Assembly (NCBI GenBank): GCA_016789605.1
Contig: JAEUQO010000311.1
Location: 1-44,198 of the forward strand
Length of the DNA: 44,198 nucleotides
Reading direction: 5' to 3'
From: Acidobacteriota bacterium
GTDB taxonomy: Bacteria > Acidobacteriota > Blastocatellia > RBC074
A model generated the notes under the pieces. That model did no database searches. It was not told where the DNA came from and saw only the letters and a list, made by a program, of their open reading frames with translations. Positions 8,782 through 17,768 of the stretch are shown one piece after another (the stretch's first letter is position 1; each line of letters opens with the position of its first letter). The translations under genes were made by a program, and so were the position numbers.

Positions 8782-9885
8782 CTATTTCAGCGGTAACGAC
8801 ACTGGCTTTCCGCTCGCGGCTGAACGCTTAGCGGCTTCGACGATTTGCATCACGTTGACGTTGAAATCACCCGCGACCACGCCTGCGACCGGTTTGTTGT
8901 TGCGAATGCAATCCACAAAATAACGAATCGGTTCCGCGCGCGCGCCTTCCAGCGTTCCCAGCTCCAACGGCTTCTTTTCTGTGCCAATAATCAATTCCAG
9001 CGTCTTCGGGTATTTCATCGCCACGCTGCCCTTGTTGCCAAAAACTTCGACGTCATAGAACGAACGCGGCAAATCCCAGGAACCTTCCGTGATCGCCACT
9101 TTGTTGTCGCCGTACGACATCAGCACCGTCGCGTTCGTGTTTGACGGATATTCTTGAGGCCGCGTGTGCGTCGTAATTGCATAGACCGTTTTGGGCAGCC
9201 CCAAATACCACAGCGCCCATTTCGCGCCATAACAAGTGAAATCAATCAACGCGCCGCCGCCGCGCGATTCGTCTTTCAGCCATTTCAGGAAATACTTTTG
9301 CTTGATGCTGCCCGGCTCAAAATTGCCTGGCCCGCCGTGTCCAATCACCGAACGTACGCGCCAGACGTTGCCGATGTCTCCGCGCGTAGCCACCTCGTGC
9401 GCCGTATAATTTTCCGGCCACCAGGCCATTTGATAATTCACCATCAACTGAATCCCGGCCTGTTTGGCAACCGCCTGCATCTGCCGCGCTTCGTCGTAAG
9501 TCGCCGACATCGGCTTTTCAAACATCACGTGAATCTTGCGCGCCGCGCAGGCTTTCGTGACTTCCAGATGGCGATCATTTTCGACGAACGACCAAACGAC
9601 TTCGGGCTTCTTTTCGTCCAGCATCCTGGCGTAGCTGTCATACACCGGCACGCCCGGCATCAACGTTTTGATGTACTCGCGCAACTCCTGATTGTCATCC
9701 GAAACACCCACGACTTCGATCAAGTCTCCGCGTTGATGCATATCATTCAGCTTCGTCACAAAGCCCCAGCAATGCGAGTGGACCAAACCGACAATGGCGA
9801 TTTTCGTGAGCTGCGGTTGGGCGTGGGTGATGGAAGTGAAGATGATAAGTAATAGGGCAATGATGAAAAGATTGGTTCGGAGCAT
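8782..9885 (-). CDS. Gfo/Idh/MocA-family NAD(P)-dependent oxidoreductase, exported
   Basis: 367 residues. A signal peptide (MLRTNLFIIALLLIIFTSIT, ending near HAQ) precedes a Rossmann domain (KIAIVGLVHSHCWG) that lacks the tidy GxGxxG of many members. The family's EKP motif is present in HVMFEKPMSATYDEA, where the lysine is catalytic. The C-terminal half contains the usual GFO_IDH_MocA_C region (RVRSVIGHGGPGN, GGALIDFTCYG). Members oxidise or reduce sugars, inositols or related compounds; the substrate is unknown. It lies 29 bases downstream of the PtuB gene in the same direction and probably belonged to the catabolic operon before the defence pair entered. Confidence 0.88.
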   Translation of the reverse strand: MLRTNLFIIALLLIIFTSITHAQPQLTKIAIVGLVHSHCWGFVTKLNDMHQRGDLIEVVGVSDDNQELREYIKTLMPGVPVYDSYARMLDEKKPEVVWSFVENDRHLEVTKACAARKIHVMFEKPMSATYDEARQMQAVAKQAGIQLMVNYQMAWWPENYTAHEVATRGDIGNVWRVRSVIGHGGPGNFEPGSIKQKYFLKWLKDESRGGGALIDFTCYGAKWALWYLGLPKTVYAITTHTRPQEYPSNTNATVLMSYGDNKVAITEGSWDLPRSFYDVEVFGNKGSVAMKYPKTLELIIGTEKKPLELGTLEGARAEPIRYFVDCIRNNKPVAGVVAGDFNVNVMQIVEAAKRSAASGKPVSLPLK

Positions 9886-9914
9886 AGTTCAGCGTTTCCT
9901 ATGTGATGTTGAGG

Positions 9915-10556
9915 TTAGCTCAGTTTTTTTCTCAGGCGTTTGCGCAGCCAGTAAACAACTACCTGACAGTATTCTTTGAGCAGGTCTTTATCTGCTTCGC
10001 CGTTCCATTCCACCAGTTTTTTCTCAAACTGCCGATTCGTCCACTTCCCGCCTTTGGAAATTTCCCCAATGAGCCGCGAAAGGATTGCCTTCCGATTATT
10101 TTTGAGGAGAGGGAGGTTGAGGTTCAGTACCTGATTAATTTCACGATCAAAGTCTGGATCGGTCGAGCGAATGGTTCCGTCATTATCGTAATGAAGAACG
10201 CGTTCGACATCGTGATCATTGTTGGCAGGATTCAAGGATAATGATTGATCGCCCTTGCGCGTATCACAATGCTGAAGTTTGGGCGGCTTTCCCACACCAC
10301 CGTGACAAGCGCCCAAAAGATTAGAATAGTGAAGCTGGTACTCAGGAAAATTTGCTTGACTCTGCCAGTGTTCGATTTTCATCTTTGCCGGATCCGCCGA
10401 AATTCGAGACAGGCAGTAACAACAAAGTCCACGCTGTTCTGCAACGAGAGAATCCCGCAAACTTGGTTTGTCGTTGTAATCGTCGTATGTAGCTCCAGTG
10501 GAACAACGATGTTCTTCGAGGCTTTTTGGCTCCGCGCCCTTCACGATGTTTCTCAT
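9915..10556 (-). CDS. ptuB: Septu-type HNH endonuclease PtuB (TIGR02646-like)
   Basis: 213 residues with a Cys/His-rich HNH nuclease pattern: CCYC (45-48), IEHW (61-64), YSNLLGACHGG (77-87) and HCDTRKGD (96-103). This order matches the TIGR02646 family, the nuclease partner in Septu systems and in Ec78-type retrons. In Septu the ATPase PtuA assembles with PtuB and the nuclease acts during phage infection. The start ATGA overlaps the PtuA stop by four bases, the typical arrangement. No reverse transcriptase or retron RNA is seen nearby, so a stand-alone Septu system is the best reading. The subfamily assignment comes from motif recall, not a search. Confidence 0.85.
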   Translation of the reverse strand: MRNIVKGAEPKSLEEHRCSTGATYDDYNDKPSLRDSLVAEQRGLCCYCLSRISADPAKMKIEHWQSQANFPEYQLHYSNLLGACHGGVGKPPKLQHCDTRKGDQSLSLNPANNDHDVERVLHYDNDGTIRSTDPDFDREINQVLNLNLPLLKNNRKAILSRLIGEISKGGKWTNRQFEKKLVEWNGEADKDLLKEYCQVVVYWLRKRLRKKLS

Positions 10557-11851
10557 GCCGGTTGCTCCACGAAGTCCATCAGTGCGCGAGCGCTGGTAAT
10601 TTCAGGATCATTCTCGCCTAATTTTGCTTCGACCTCTTTGAGCGTTGAGCGCGCACCCTCAAAATCCTCATCACTGATTTGCCGCGACAATTTGGTCAGC
10701 AAATTGTCAACTAATGCCGTTCGCGGCTTGGTGTCCATGATCTCTTCCAAAATGCGGCTCGAATCTACGCCGAAAGAATGCTCAGGCGAATAGACAATAT
10801 CCCCATCAATGATTCGGATCTGCTCTGGCGGAACCTCGCCAATGATCTGCGGCGAATGTGAAGTGCAAACGAACTGAATAGACGGAAAGGTTCGCTTCAA
10901 ATCGGCTGCGACCCGACGTTGCCAACTTGGATGCAGATGCAAGTCGAGTTCGTCAATCAGAACAACCCCTTGGGTCTCCTTAAGCACACGTGGAATTGGT
11001 TTGTCTTCTGGCGTTAACTCATCGGCTGGAAGAAGGTGAGCATTTAGCGTAACTGCCTTAATCGCTATATCTGCAACCATTGCCAAGAGCATTCGTTGGC
11101 CATCACTAAGATTGCTGAGAGGTTGGGCCTGCCCATCGATTAAGGAAACAAGATCGGCTCGATCAACGTCAAACCACAAGTCGCTTGCCCCCGGCAGACA
11201 ATTAAAGACAGCATTGCGAACGACTTCATAACCAGGGCGTTTGCGCCCTCCTATAACCCCAGCCGCAGCGGTCTCACGATAAAACCAGTAACGGAGATCG
11301 ACATAATCAATTTGGTTGTTAAAACAATGCCTATATCCATCCCAACGACTGGTTGTGCGCAAAAACATGTTAAGACCGCGGTCAATTTCGGGGAGTGCGG
11401 CACGAGACACACCATAGAACGCGAGTACAGGGCAGTTAAACGGCCCACCTAAGGTATTTCCATCAAAAACCTTGCGGATTTCTTTAATGACATTTTCGCT
11501 ATCCCATTTAAGATCTCTGTTTAGCTCTTGCCCCCAAGCAAGCCCCTTGCTATCAGCGATTTGCCCTATCACTTTAACTTTAACTGGAAAATTTTCCTGC
11601 ACCTGAACTCTATCGCCGACACTTATAGAAATTGCCCTCGCATCCTTTGGCTGTATCTGCTGAAGCGATAACATCATCGTTGTGGTTGGTAAGTGTCGAA
11701 GCCATTCTGAAAAAGTTACTGCAAGCGCATTAAGTACTGTTGACTTACCTGATCCATTGACACCAACTAGCAATGTAAATTGTGAGTGCAAGTCAAGTGA
11801 TAGTTTTGCAAACTTCCTGAAATTTTGTAGTTCGAGCTGATCAATTCTCAT
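10553..11851 (-). CDS. ptuA: Septu-type AAA/ABC ATPase PtuA
   Basis: 432 residues beginning MRIDQLELQNFRKFAKLSLD, the usual opening of SMC/RecF-like ATPases. Walker A is GVNGSGKST (30-38), the signature is NLSDGQRMLLAMV (about 246-258), Walker B is GVVLIDELDLHLHPSW (about 295-310), and a His switch is in CTSHSPQII (about 330). There is no Toprim domain, which argues against a GajA/OLD nuclease. Paired with the TIGR02646-type HNH gene downstream, it forms a Septu module. It starts 38 bases after the DUF1501 stop in the same direction, so read-through expression is possible. The DNA is less GC-rich than the genes on both sides, consistent with acquisition. Confidence 0.87.
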   Translation of the reverse strand: MRIDQLELQNFRKFAKLSLDLHSQFTLLVGVNGSGKSTVLNALAVTFSEWLRHLPTTTMMLSLQQIQPKDARAISISVGDRVQVQENFPVKVKVIGQIADSKGLAWGQELNRDLKWDSENVIKEIRKVFDGNTLGGPFNCPVLAFYGVSRAALPEIDRGLNMFLRTTSRWDGYRHCFNNQIDYVDLRYWFYRETAAAGVIGGRKRPGYEVVRNAVFNCLPGASDLWFDVDRADLVSLIDGQAQPLSNLSDGQRMLLAMVADIAIKAVTLNAHLLPADELTPEDKPIPRVLKETQGVVLIDELDLHLHPSWQRRVAADLKRTFPSIQFVCTSHSPQIIGEVPPEQIRIIDGDIVYSPEHSFGVDSSRILEEIMDTKPRTALVDNLLTKLSRQISDEDFEGARSTLKEVEAKLGENDPEITSARALMDFVEQPA

Positions 11852-11889
11852 ATTTGCCTCTGGCTTTAATTGTCACTTGCCATGACTGC

Positions 11890-13245
11890 TCACGCAATGA
11901 CATCTCGCACCACATTGCCGTAAACATCGGTCAGCCGAAAATCCCGCCCTGCATACCGATACGTCAGTTTCTCGTGATCCAGCCCCAACAAATGTAACAC
12001 CGTCGCGTGCAGGTCATGAATCGAAACCGGATTTTCGACAGCTTTGAAACCGAATTCGTCCGTGCCGCCATACGCGATGCCGGGTTTGACGCCGCCGCCG
12101 GCCATCCACATCGTGAAGCCGTACGGGTTGTGGTCGCGGCCATTGCCTTTTTCGCTAACCGGCGTGCGTCCGAATTCGCCGCCCCAAATCACCAGTGTGT
12201 CTTCGAGCAGGCCGCGCCGTTTCAAATCGCGGATCAATGCCGCCGAAGCGCGATCCATATCGGGGCAGCGTTCGCGCAAGCCCTTCTCTAAATTCTCGTG
12301 GTCGTCCCATTGCTGCCCCGGACCGTGCAGAACCTGGACAAAGCGCACGCCGCTTTCAACCAGGCGACGCGCCATCAGGCAGCCGTTGGCGTAAGGCGTC
12401 GAGCCGTATTCTTCGCGGATGGATTCGGGTTCTTTGCGAATGTCGAATACGTCTGACGCCGTGAACTGCATGCGATAGGCCTGTTCCATTGTTTTGATGC
12501 GGCCTTCGAGGAAAGTATCCGCGCCAAAAGATTCGGCGTGGGCGCGGTTCAGCGCCTGAATCGCATCGAGTTGTTTGCGCTGTGCGTCGGCATTGAGGTC
12601 TTTGTTGCGCAAAAACTTGATCATCTTTTCGGGGTCGGTTTCCTTGTTGTTGAATAGCGTGCCCTGATATTGCGCGGGCAGAAAACCGGAACTTGTCCAC
12701 AAGGAGCTTTCCGCAGGCGTGAGCGTGACAAACGCAGGCAGGTTTTGATTTTCGGTTCCCAATCCATACGAAATCCACGCGCCCATGGTCGGACGCATCG
12801 AAGTCATCACACCGCTGAAAAACAGATTGCGTCCGGGTTCGTGGTTCGGGATGAAGGTGTAAACAGACTTGAGCACGCAAATGTCGTCAATCGTCGCGGC
12901 AAGGTTCGGCAGCAGTTCGCTGACATCAATGCCGTTGCGACCGTATTTCTGAAACTTGAACGGCGAAGGCATCAAACCGCCGGTCTTGCGTTCGGTGCGC
13001 AAATCCACCGAAGCGGGCCGCTGACCGGCATACTTTTCAAGCGCCGGTTTCGGATCGAATGTATCCATTTGCGAAGGGCCGCCGGTCATAAACAGCAGAA
13101 TGACGCGCTTGGCTTTGGGAGCGAAATGCGGCCCCGTTTTATGCGGCGCGTCGGCACGGGCGATCAGATCAGCCAGCGCGATGGAACCGAGTCCGCCACC
13201 AAGGGTGGAAAGAAATGTGCGTCGTGAAAATTGATCAGGTTTCAT
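11890..13245 (-). CDS. DUF1501 family protein, Tat-exported (second copy)
   Basis: 451 residues with a twin-arginine leader (FSRRTFLSTLGGGLGSIALA, RR at 8-9). Family landmarks are KAKRVILLFMTGGPSQMDTF, LKSVYTFIPNHEPGRN, WGGEFGRTPVSEKGNGRDHN and the tail DFRLTDVYGNVVRDVIA. It is a paralogue of the protein at 5313-6806 and clearly diverged from it. The start is ATG 13245; a TTG six bases upstream is also open. The gene follows the LmbE-like gene after 27 bases, and the PSCyt/DUF1549/DUF1553 gene lies just before that, giving the usual family pairing. Activity is unknown. Confidence 0.92.
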   Translation of the reverse strand: MKPDQFSRRTFLSTLGGGLGSIALADLIARADAPHKTGPHFAPKAKRVILLFMTGGPSQMDTFDPKPALEKYAGQRPASVDLRTERKTGGLMPSPFKFQKYGRNGIDVSELLPNLAATIDDICVLKSVYTFIPNHEPGRNLFFSGVMTSMRPTMGAWISYGLGTENQNLPAFVTLTPAESSLWTSSGFLPAQYQGTLFNNKETDPEKMIKFLRNKDLNADAQRKQLDAIQALNRAHAESFGADTFLEGRIKTMEQAYRMQFTASDVFDIRKEPESIREEYGSTPYANGCLMARRLVESGVRFVQVLHGPGQQWDDHENLEKGLRERCPDMDRASAALIRDLKRRGLLEDTLVIWGGEFGRTPVSEKGNGRDHNPYGFTMWMAGGGVKPGIAYGGTDEFGFKAVENPVSIHDLHATVLHLLGLDHEKLTYRYAGRDFRLTDVYGNVVRDVIA

Positions 13246-13272
13246 AAGCAAAGTTCGCGGGCGAATCGTTGG

Positions 13273-14247
13273 TTATTTTTTCAAGGGAACTGCATTTTTC
13301 TTCACATACTCATCAAGGTAAGAAGAAGATGGCCCGATGTAATGAAATTCTTCGGCGTATTCCAAGCCATATCGCTGCCCGATTTCTCGGTCGCGGCGTA
13401 ACACAAATTCCCGGATGTATTCGCGGTCGGCGGTCTGATCGTCGTTTCCCAAAAGAGGCAGTTGCAAGTTACGCGCGGCCAATTCGGCTTTGAGGCGCGA
13501 ACCGCGATGACCTGCGGGACCTTTGGCGACATTGGCGATGTTCGAGGCGATTTTTTGGTCGAGCGTGTCTTTGATGTCTACGATACGGTTGGTGGCGATG
13601 GTCGTTAGATCACGACTGAAATAATACTTTTCCTTCACGGCATGTAATTCCAGGCCCGCCGCCAGTTGTTCGGGGTAATCGTGTTCGCGTCCGGCCATCC
13701 AACAGGCGGCTTCGACGCAATGGGCAGTGACGTAATGGTCGGGGTTCTCTTCGTAACGCGCCCAGGGGTCGTAACAAATGACAGTGTCTACTTTGAGCAG
13801 GCGGAACAAAAAGATCAGACGGCATTGCAGCTCCATTTGCGAAACGCCACTCATCTTATGGTTGCTGTAATTCAAATCAAAGACACGCTGCAAGCCTAAC
13901 GCCTTTGCCACAGCCTGATTGTCGCGCTCGTTACCGAGTACGTGCTGACCGACGGTGCCACGCGTGCCCAATTCCAGCGCGTCTCCCATGTCGTCGTTGG
14001 TGACGCGAATCAGATGGCCGGTGTAGCCTTCTTTGATGAGTTTGGCGACTGTCCCTGCGGCAAAGAGCGGTATATCGTCCGAATGCGGTTGAATGGCGGC
14101 GAGCACTTTGCCTGCGTGCGGTTTGCCTGAATTGGCACGCTCGATTACGACATTGCCAGACGCTGGTTGCTGCGCCAGAACCTCGAGGCTCGCGAACAGC
14201 ACGCCGCTCGCGGCGGCGGATTTCGTTAGAAAGTCACGTCGTTTCAC
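13273..14247 (-). CDS. PIG-L/LmbE-family deacetylase, Tat-exported
   Basis: 324 residues from a GTG at 14247, chosen because AGGAG lies just upstream and the resulting N-terminus is a Tat signal (MKRRDFLTKSAAASGVLFAS). The family motif appears as AIQPHSDDIPLFAAGT, with HSDD at 55-58 in place of the more common HPDDE; His55 and Asp58 would bind zinc. A second zinc-site stretch is DHYVTAHCVEAACW. The family removes acetyl groups from N-acetylglucosamine-like sugars. The Ser-for-Pro and Ile-for-Glu changes in the motif are worth noting but do not remove the metal ligands. It starts 10 bases after the PSCyt/DUF1553 gene stop, so they are co-transcribed. Confidence 0.88.
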   Translation of the reverse strand: MKRRDFLTKSAAASGVLFASLEVLAQQPASGNVVIERANSGKPHAGKVLAAIQPHSDDIPLFAAGTVAKLIKEGYTGHLIRVTNDDMGDALELGTRGTVGQHVLGNERDNQAVAKALGLQRVFDLNYSNHKMSGVSQMELQCRLIFLFRLLKVDTVICYDPWARYEENPDHYVTAHCVEAACWMAGREHDYPEQLAAGLELHAVKEKYYFSRDLTTIATNRIVDIKDTLDQKIASNIANVAKGPAGHRGSRLKAELAARNLQLPLLGNDDQTADREYIREFVLRRDREIGQRYGLEYAEEFHYIGPSSSYLDEYVKKNAVPLKK

Positions 14248-14257
14248 AGTCGCTCCT

Positions 14258-16732
14258 TTATGGCCAGAATACATCCTCATTGGTTGCGAGCAATACTTGC
14301 GCAAATTGCTCGAGAGTGGCGCCGCCCAAATAACTCAGTGCGATTTTGCTTTCCGCCGTGCTCGGGTCGCGCAAGAGAATTTTGCGATACAAATTGCGGA
14401 CGCGTGCTGTTGGGTTGGCTTCTGCTTCCACGGCTTGCGCCAATGCGCTGCTGAGTTGTTTGATAAACGGGCTATTTAGCACAAACAATTCCTGCAGTGG
14501 TGTAATCGTCAGGTTGCGCACAGGGCTGGTTTGAAACGGATTTGGGAAATCATACAGGCGCAGAATGTCGCTGCTGCTGCCGCGATTGATGCGGCCATAA
14601 ACCGTGCGCCGTGTGTTGTCCAAACTGTCCAGATTCAGCGACGGCCCGTACATTTCCAGATTCAGCGCGCCCGCCGCTTGCAGCAATGAATCGCGTATGG
14701 CTTCGGCGTCCATACGACGCGGGTTCATGCGCCAGAGCCATTGATTCGGTTCGTCAATGGCGGCGGCGTCTGCGCGCGGCTTGCTGGATTGACGATACGC
14801 AGCCGACAGCATGATTTCGCGATGCAGCCATTTCAGCGACCAGCCGTTGGCCATAAAACGCGCGGCCAGATCGTCCAGCAATTCGGGATGCGTGGGACGT
14901 TCGCCGCGATCTCCGAAATCGCTGGGCGTGGCCACCAGATGTTTGCCGAAATGCCAGCCCCACACGCGATTGACGATCACACGCGCAGCCAAGGGCGCAG
15001 CGTCCGTCAGAATCTTTTCGGCCAGTTCCAACCGGCCTGAGCCGCGTTTGAACGTGTCGCCCGGATTTTTTGACAGCACGGTCAGAAAACGGCGCGGCAC
15101 GATTTCGCCGGGCGCAGCCGAACTTCCACGCGCAAAAACAGGCAGATTTTGTGCTTCGCCCGGTTTGGTCACAAGCGGTGTGTAATCGGCATACGAGCCA
15201 TCCGATGAAAGCGCGGCATCAACGACGGCATTGATAAACGGCGCTTTGGCTTCTTCCTGAGCGCGGCGCGCAATTTCAGCAGGATCAGGTTTCTTGTTCC
15301 CTTCCGGGCGCGGCGCGCCGATTTTCAACACGGCGTCGGTCAATTCCGGGTAACGCTCTTTCAACTCGCTGATGTCGGCTTTGAGTTTGGCGATTTCGGT
15401 GCGGCACTCTTCGGCTTTGGGTTTGGCGATGGTTTGATCCAGCGTTTTTTCCTCGCGCAGAAATCCCAGCAAGCCATTCAGTTCGGTGACGCGATGGCGC
15501 GCATACAAATACCGCGTTTCGGTTGCCGCATCTATTTCGCGCAAAGGCCGAATCGCGGGCGTGACCGAAGCGAAAACGCCGGCCAGCGCGTAATAATCCT
15601 TTTGCGAGATCGGATCAAATTTGTGATCGTGGCAGCGCGCACAGGCAACGGACAAACCTAGCATTCCACGCCCGACGGCATCTATGCGCTCGTCCCATTC
15701 TTCGAGCAGCAGATTGTCAATCAACTCTTTCGACAGCTTCTTTTCTTTCCATTCCGAAGGCGCGGTTCCCAGATAGCCAAGCGCGCGCCAATCGTTGCGC
15801 GACGTGTTGGGCAGCAAATCCGCCGCGAGTTGTTGCGTGATGAATTGATTGTAAGGCAGGTCTTTGTTGACGGCTTCGATGACCCAATCGCGATAACGCC
15901 ACGCATACGGATAGGCCTGGCGATTGCCGCCGGTGTCGCCGTTTTCGCCGTAACGCGCCACATCCAGCCAGTAACGCCCCCAACGTTCGCCATAACGCGG
16001 ACTGGCCAGCAATTGCTCAATCAGCTTTTCATACCGCTGCGGGTCTTTGTCGTTGGCAAAAGCTTCGACTTGCTCGTAACTCGGTTTCAAACCGGTCAGA
16101 TCAAGATACGCACGCAAAACCAGCGTGCGCGCATCCGCTTCGGCAGAAGGCGCGAGTTTGTTTTGTTCAAGCCTGGCCAGAATGAAACGATCAACTTTGG
16201 TGCGCGCCCACGCAGCCTGTTTGACGGATGGCGCAGCGATTTCGCGCACCGGCTGGAACGCCCACCACTGTCGGCCTTTGTCAAAATCAATCCCGCGTCG
16301 TTTGGCAACAGTGTTTTCTGCGGGTGTTTCCGTTCGCGGATCGGGTGCGCCTGCCGCAATCCATTGCTCGAAATCCGCCAGCACAGCATCCGGCAATTTT
16401 CCCGCAGGCGGCATTTTCAGCACCGGATCGCTGTAGCGCATCACGCGCAGCAACAGGCTTTCGGCAGGTTTGCCGGGAACAATTGCCGGTCCCGAATCGC
16501 CGCCTTTCAGCAAGCCGGATTTGGTATCCAGCACCAAACCGCCCATCGGCGATTTCATTTTTGACGCGTGGCAGGCGTAACAATTGGTCGCCAGCACGGG
16601 GCGAATCTTCTTCTCGAAAAATTCATCGCCAACAGCTTGGGCGGATTGGGCGCTCATACGCCGTGAACCACAAACTGCCAGAGCCAGGAAAACCAGCCCC
16701 GTAAGCGTCAGTTTGAATTGTGCGCGCGTCAT
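14258..16732 (-). CDS. PSCyt1-DUF1549-DUF1553 protein (planctomycete-type cytochrome fusion)
   Basis: 824 residues with a signal peptide (MTRAQFKLTLTGLVFLALAV). The planctomycete cytochrome c domain has one haem site, CYACH (51-55), and a distal region with VMRYSDPVLKMPPAGKLP. DUF1549 (PSCyt2) follows, with TKVDRFILARLEQNKLAPS and WARYWLDVARYGENGDTGG-like sequence (WGRYWLDVARYGENGD). A DUF1553 (PSD1) domain ends the protein (ARVIVNRVWGWHFGKHL, TPSDFGDRGERPTHPELLDD, TITPLQELFVLNSPF). A coiled-coil-like charged segment (about 430-470) links the halves. The protein should sit in the periplasm and carry one c-type haem; its role is unproven but it recurs with sulfatase and glycosidase genes. The partial gene at 2-1207 is a homologue. 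Confidence 0.93.
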   Translation of the reverse strand: MTRAQFKLTLTGLVFLALAVCGSRRMSAQSAQAVGDEFFEKKIRPVLATNCYACHASKMKSPMGGLVLDTKSGLLKGGDSGPAIVPGKPAESLLLRVMRYSDPVLKMPPAGKLPDAVLADFEQWIAAGAPDPRTETPAENTVAKRRGIDFDKGRQWWAFQPVREIAAPSVKQAAWARTKVDRFILARLEQNKLAPSAEADARTLVLRAYLDLTGLKPSYEQVEAFANDKDPQRYEKLIEQLLASPRYGERWGRYWLDVARYGENGDTGGNRQAYPYAWRYRDWVIEAVNKDLPYNQFITQQLAADLLPNTSRNDWRALGYLGTAPSEWKEKKLSKELIDNLLLEEWDERIDAVGRGMLGLSVACARCHDHKFDPISQKDYYALAGVFASVTPAIRPLREIDAATETRYLYARHRVTELNGLLGFLREEKTLDQTIAKPKAEECRTEIAKLKADISELKERYPELTDAVLKIGAPRPEGNKKPDPAEIARRAQEEAKAPFINAVVDAALSSDGSYADYTPLVTKPGEAQNLPVFARGSSAAPGEIVPRRFLTVLSKNPGDTFKRGSGRLELAEKILTDAAPLAARVIVNRVWGWHFGKHLVATPSDFGDRGERPTHPELLDDLAARFMANGWSLKWLHREIMLSAAYRQSSKPRADAAAIDEPNQWLWRMNPRRMDAEAIRDSLLQAAGALNLEMYGPSLNLDSLDNTRRTVYGRINRGSSSDILRLYDFPNPFQTSPVRNLTITPLQELFVLNSPFIKQLSSALAQAVEAEANPTARVRNLYRKILLRDPSTAESKIALSYLGGATLEQFAQVLLATNEDVFWP

Positions 16733-16823
16733 GTCTCTCCCTTTGAGTTACAGATCGGATGGTGACAAGGTCATCTTGTTTCGTACGCTTTCCGCAGATC
16801 AAGCCAGCAACTCGACCTTTGGC

Positions 16824-17738
16824 TCATCGCTGGTACACACGAACATAATCCACTTCAAACCTGGCCGGAAACTCTGTCTTTGCGGGATCGCCGCCGTTTG
16901 TTCCCCCAATGGCAAGATTCAGGATGAGGTAGTGTGGTTGCTGAAAAGGATTCTTCCCTTCCGCATCGCGGTTAAACGTGTCTTTGAGCTCAGTGGTATT
17001 CAGCAGAACGTCATCAACATAAAGTCGTATGGCGTTCTCATCCCAATCCATGCGCCAGAGATGAAATTTGTGCGACCAATCCGGGTCGTTGAATTCGGTG
17101 ATCGGTTTCTTCAGATCATCCCACTTCGCGACATACGGCCTCTCAGTTCCCCAAGCCACATTCGCCAACAACATGCCCCGATAGAACTCCATAATGTCTA
17201 TCTCGCCGTTGCGCGGCCATTGGCCAGCAATCCCCAGGGTCCAAAAAGCGGGCCAGAGCCCCGAGCGCGTATCAATCCGCCCTCTCATCTCAAAACGGCC
17301 ATATTGCCAATGCTGACGCCCTTTGGTCGTCAAGCTGGCAGAAGTGTATTCGGCAAATTCCCGACTGGACTTCCAATCCAACTGACTGGGCTGACTGTCA
17401 GGGCGATAGCCCGGATTCGGTTTGCGCTCGCGGCGGCCTTCGATCACCAGCAAGCCTTTTTCACACCAGGCATTGTCTGGCTGATACCACTGAAGCTCTC
17501 TATTTCTGACAAACCCCGTTTCATAATCCCAGCGTTTGGCATCCGGCCTTCCGTCTTTATCAAACTCATCTGCCCAGACCAGTTTCCAATCCGCGGCAGA
17601 CGAATCAGGTTTTGCGCTTGCCACCTGGACAGGGCGTTGCTGCGCCAAACTGGTTTGCACCGCGCCCCAAACCAGGCTCACCGCCAAAAACGTCCAGCAG
17701 AGTTTCGCGGGTGTCAGCTTGAATTGCGTAGGCGTCAT
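16824..17738 (-). CDS. Secreted glycoside hydrolase family 16 enzyme (laminarinase-like)
   Basis: 304 residues. A signal peptide ends near SLAQ (residue 33). The GH16 catalytic motif GEIDIMEF is at 178-185: Glu179 as nucleophile, Asp181 as helper and Glu184 as acid/base. Other family features are WADEFDKDGRPDAKRWDYET, YGRFEMRGRIDTRSGLWPAF and the tail FPARFEVDYVRVYQR. GH16 enzymes of this kind cut beta-1,3- or beta-1,3/1,4-glucans and some galactans; the exact substrate cannot be read here. A good Shine-Dalgarno (AGGAG) precedes the ATG. It lies 91 bases upstream of the PSCyt gene in the same direction and supports a polysaccharide-degrading role for the block. Confidence 0.95.
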   Translation of the reverse strand: MTPTQFKLTPAKLCWTFLAVSLVWGAVQTSLAQQRPVQVASAKPDSSAADWKLVWADEFDKDGRPDAKRWDYETGFVRNRELQWYQPDNAWCEKGLLVIEGRRERKPNPGYRPDSQPSQLDWKSSREFAEYTSASLTTKGRQHWQYGRFEMRGRIDTRSGLWPAFWTLGIAGQWPRNGEIDIMEFYRGMLLANVAWGTERPYVAKWDDLKKPITEFNDPDWSHKFHLWRMDWDENAIRLYVDDVLLNTTELKDTFNRDAEGKNPFQQPHYLILNLAIGGTNGGDPAKTEFPARFEVDYVRVYQR

Positions 17739-17768
17739 CGAGAGCTCCTTTCGTGGCGCATTGCGTGC

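Noticed and set aside
9915..11851. A retron (Ec78-type), which also uses PtuA/PtuB-like effectors
   Set aside because: No reverse transcriptase gene or retron RNA gene is present on either side; both flanks are metabolic genes.
10553..11851. Gabija-like GajA or OLD nuclease
   Set aside because: The protein ends after the ATPase and H-switch region with no Toprim motif, and its partner is an HNH protein, not a UvrD-like helicase.
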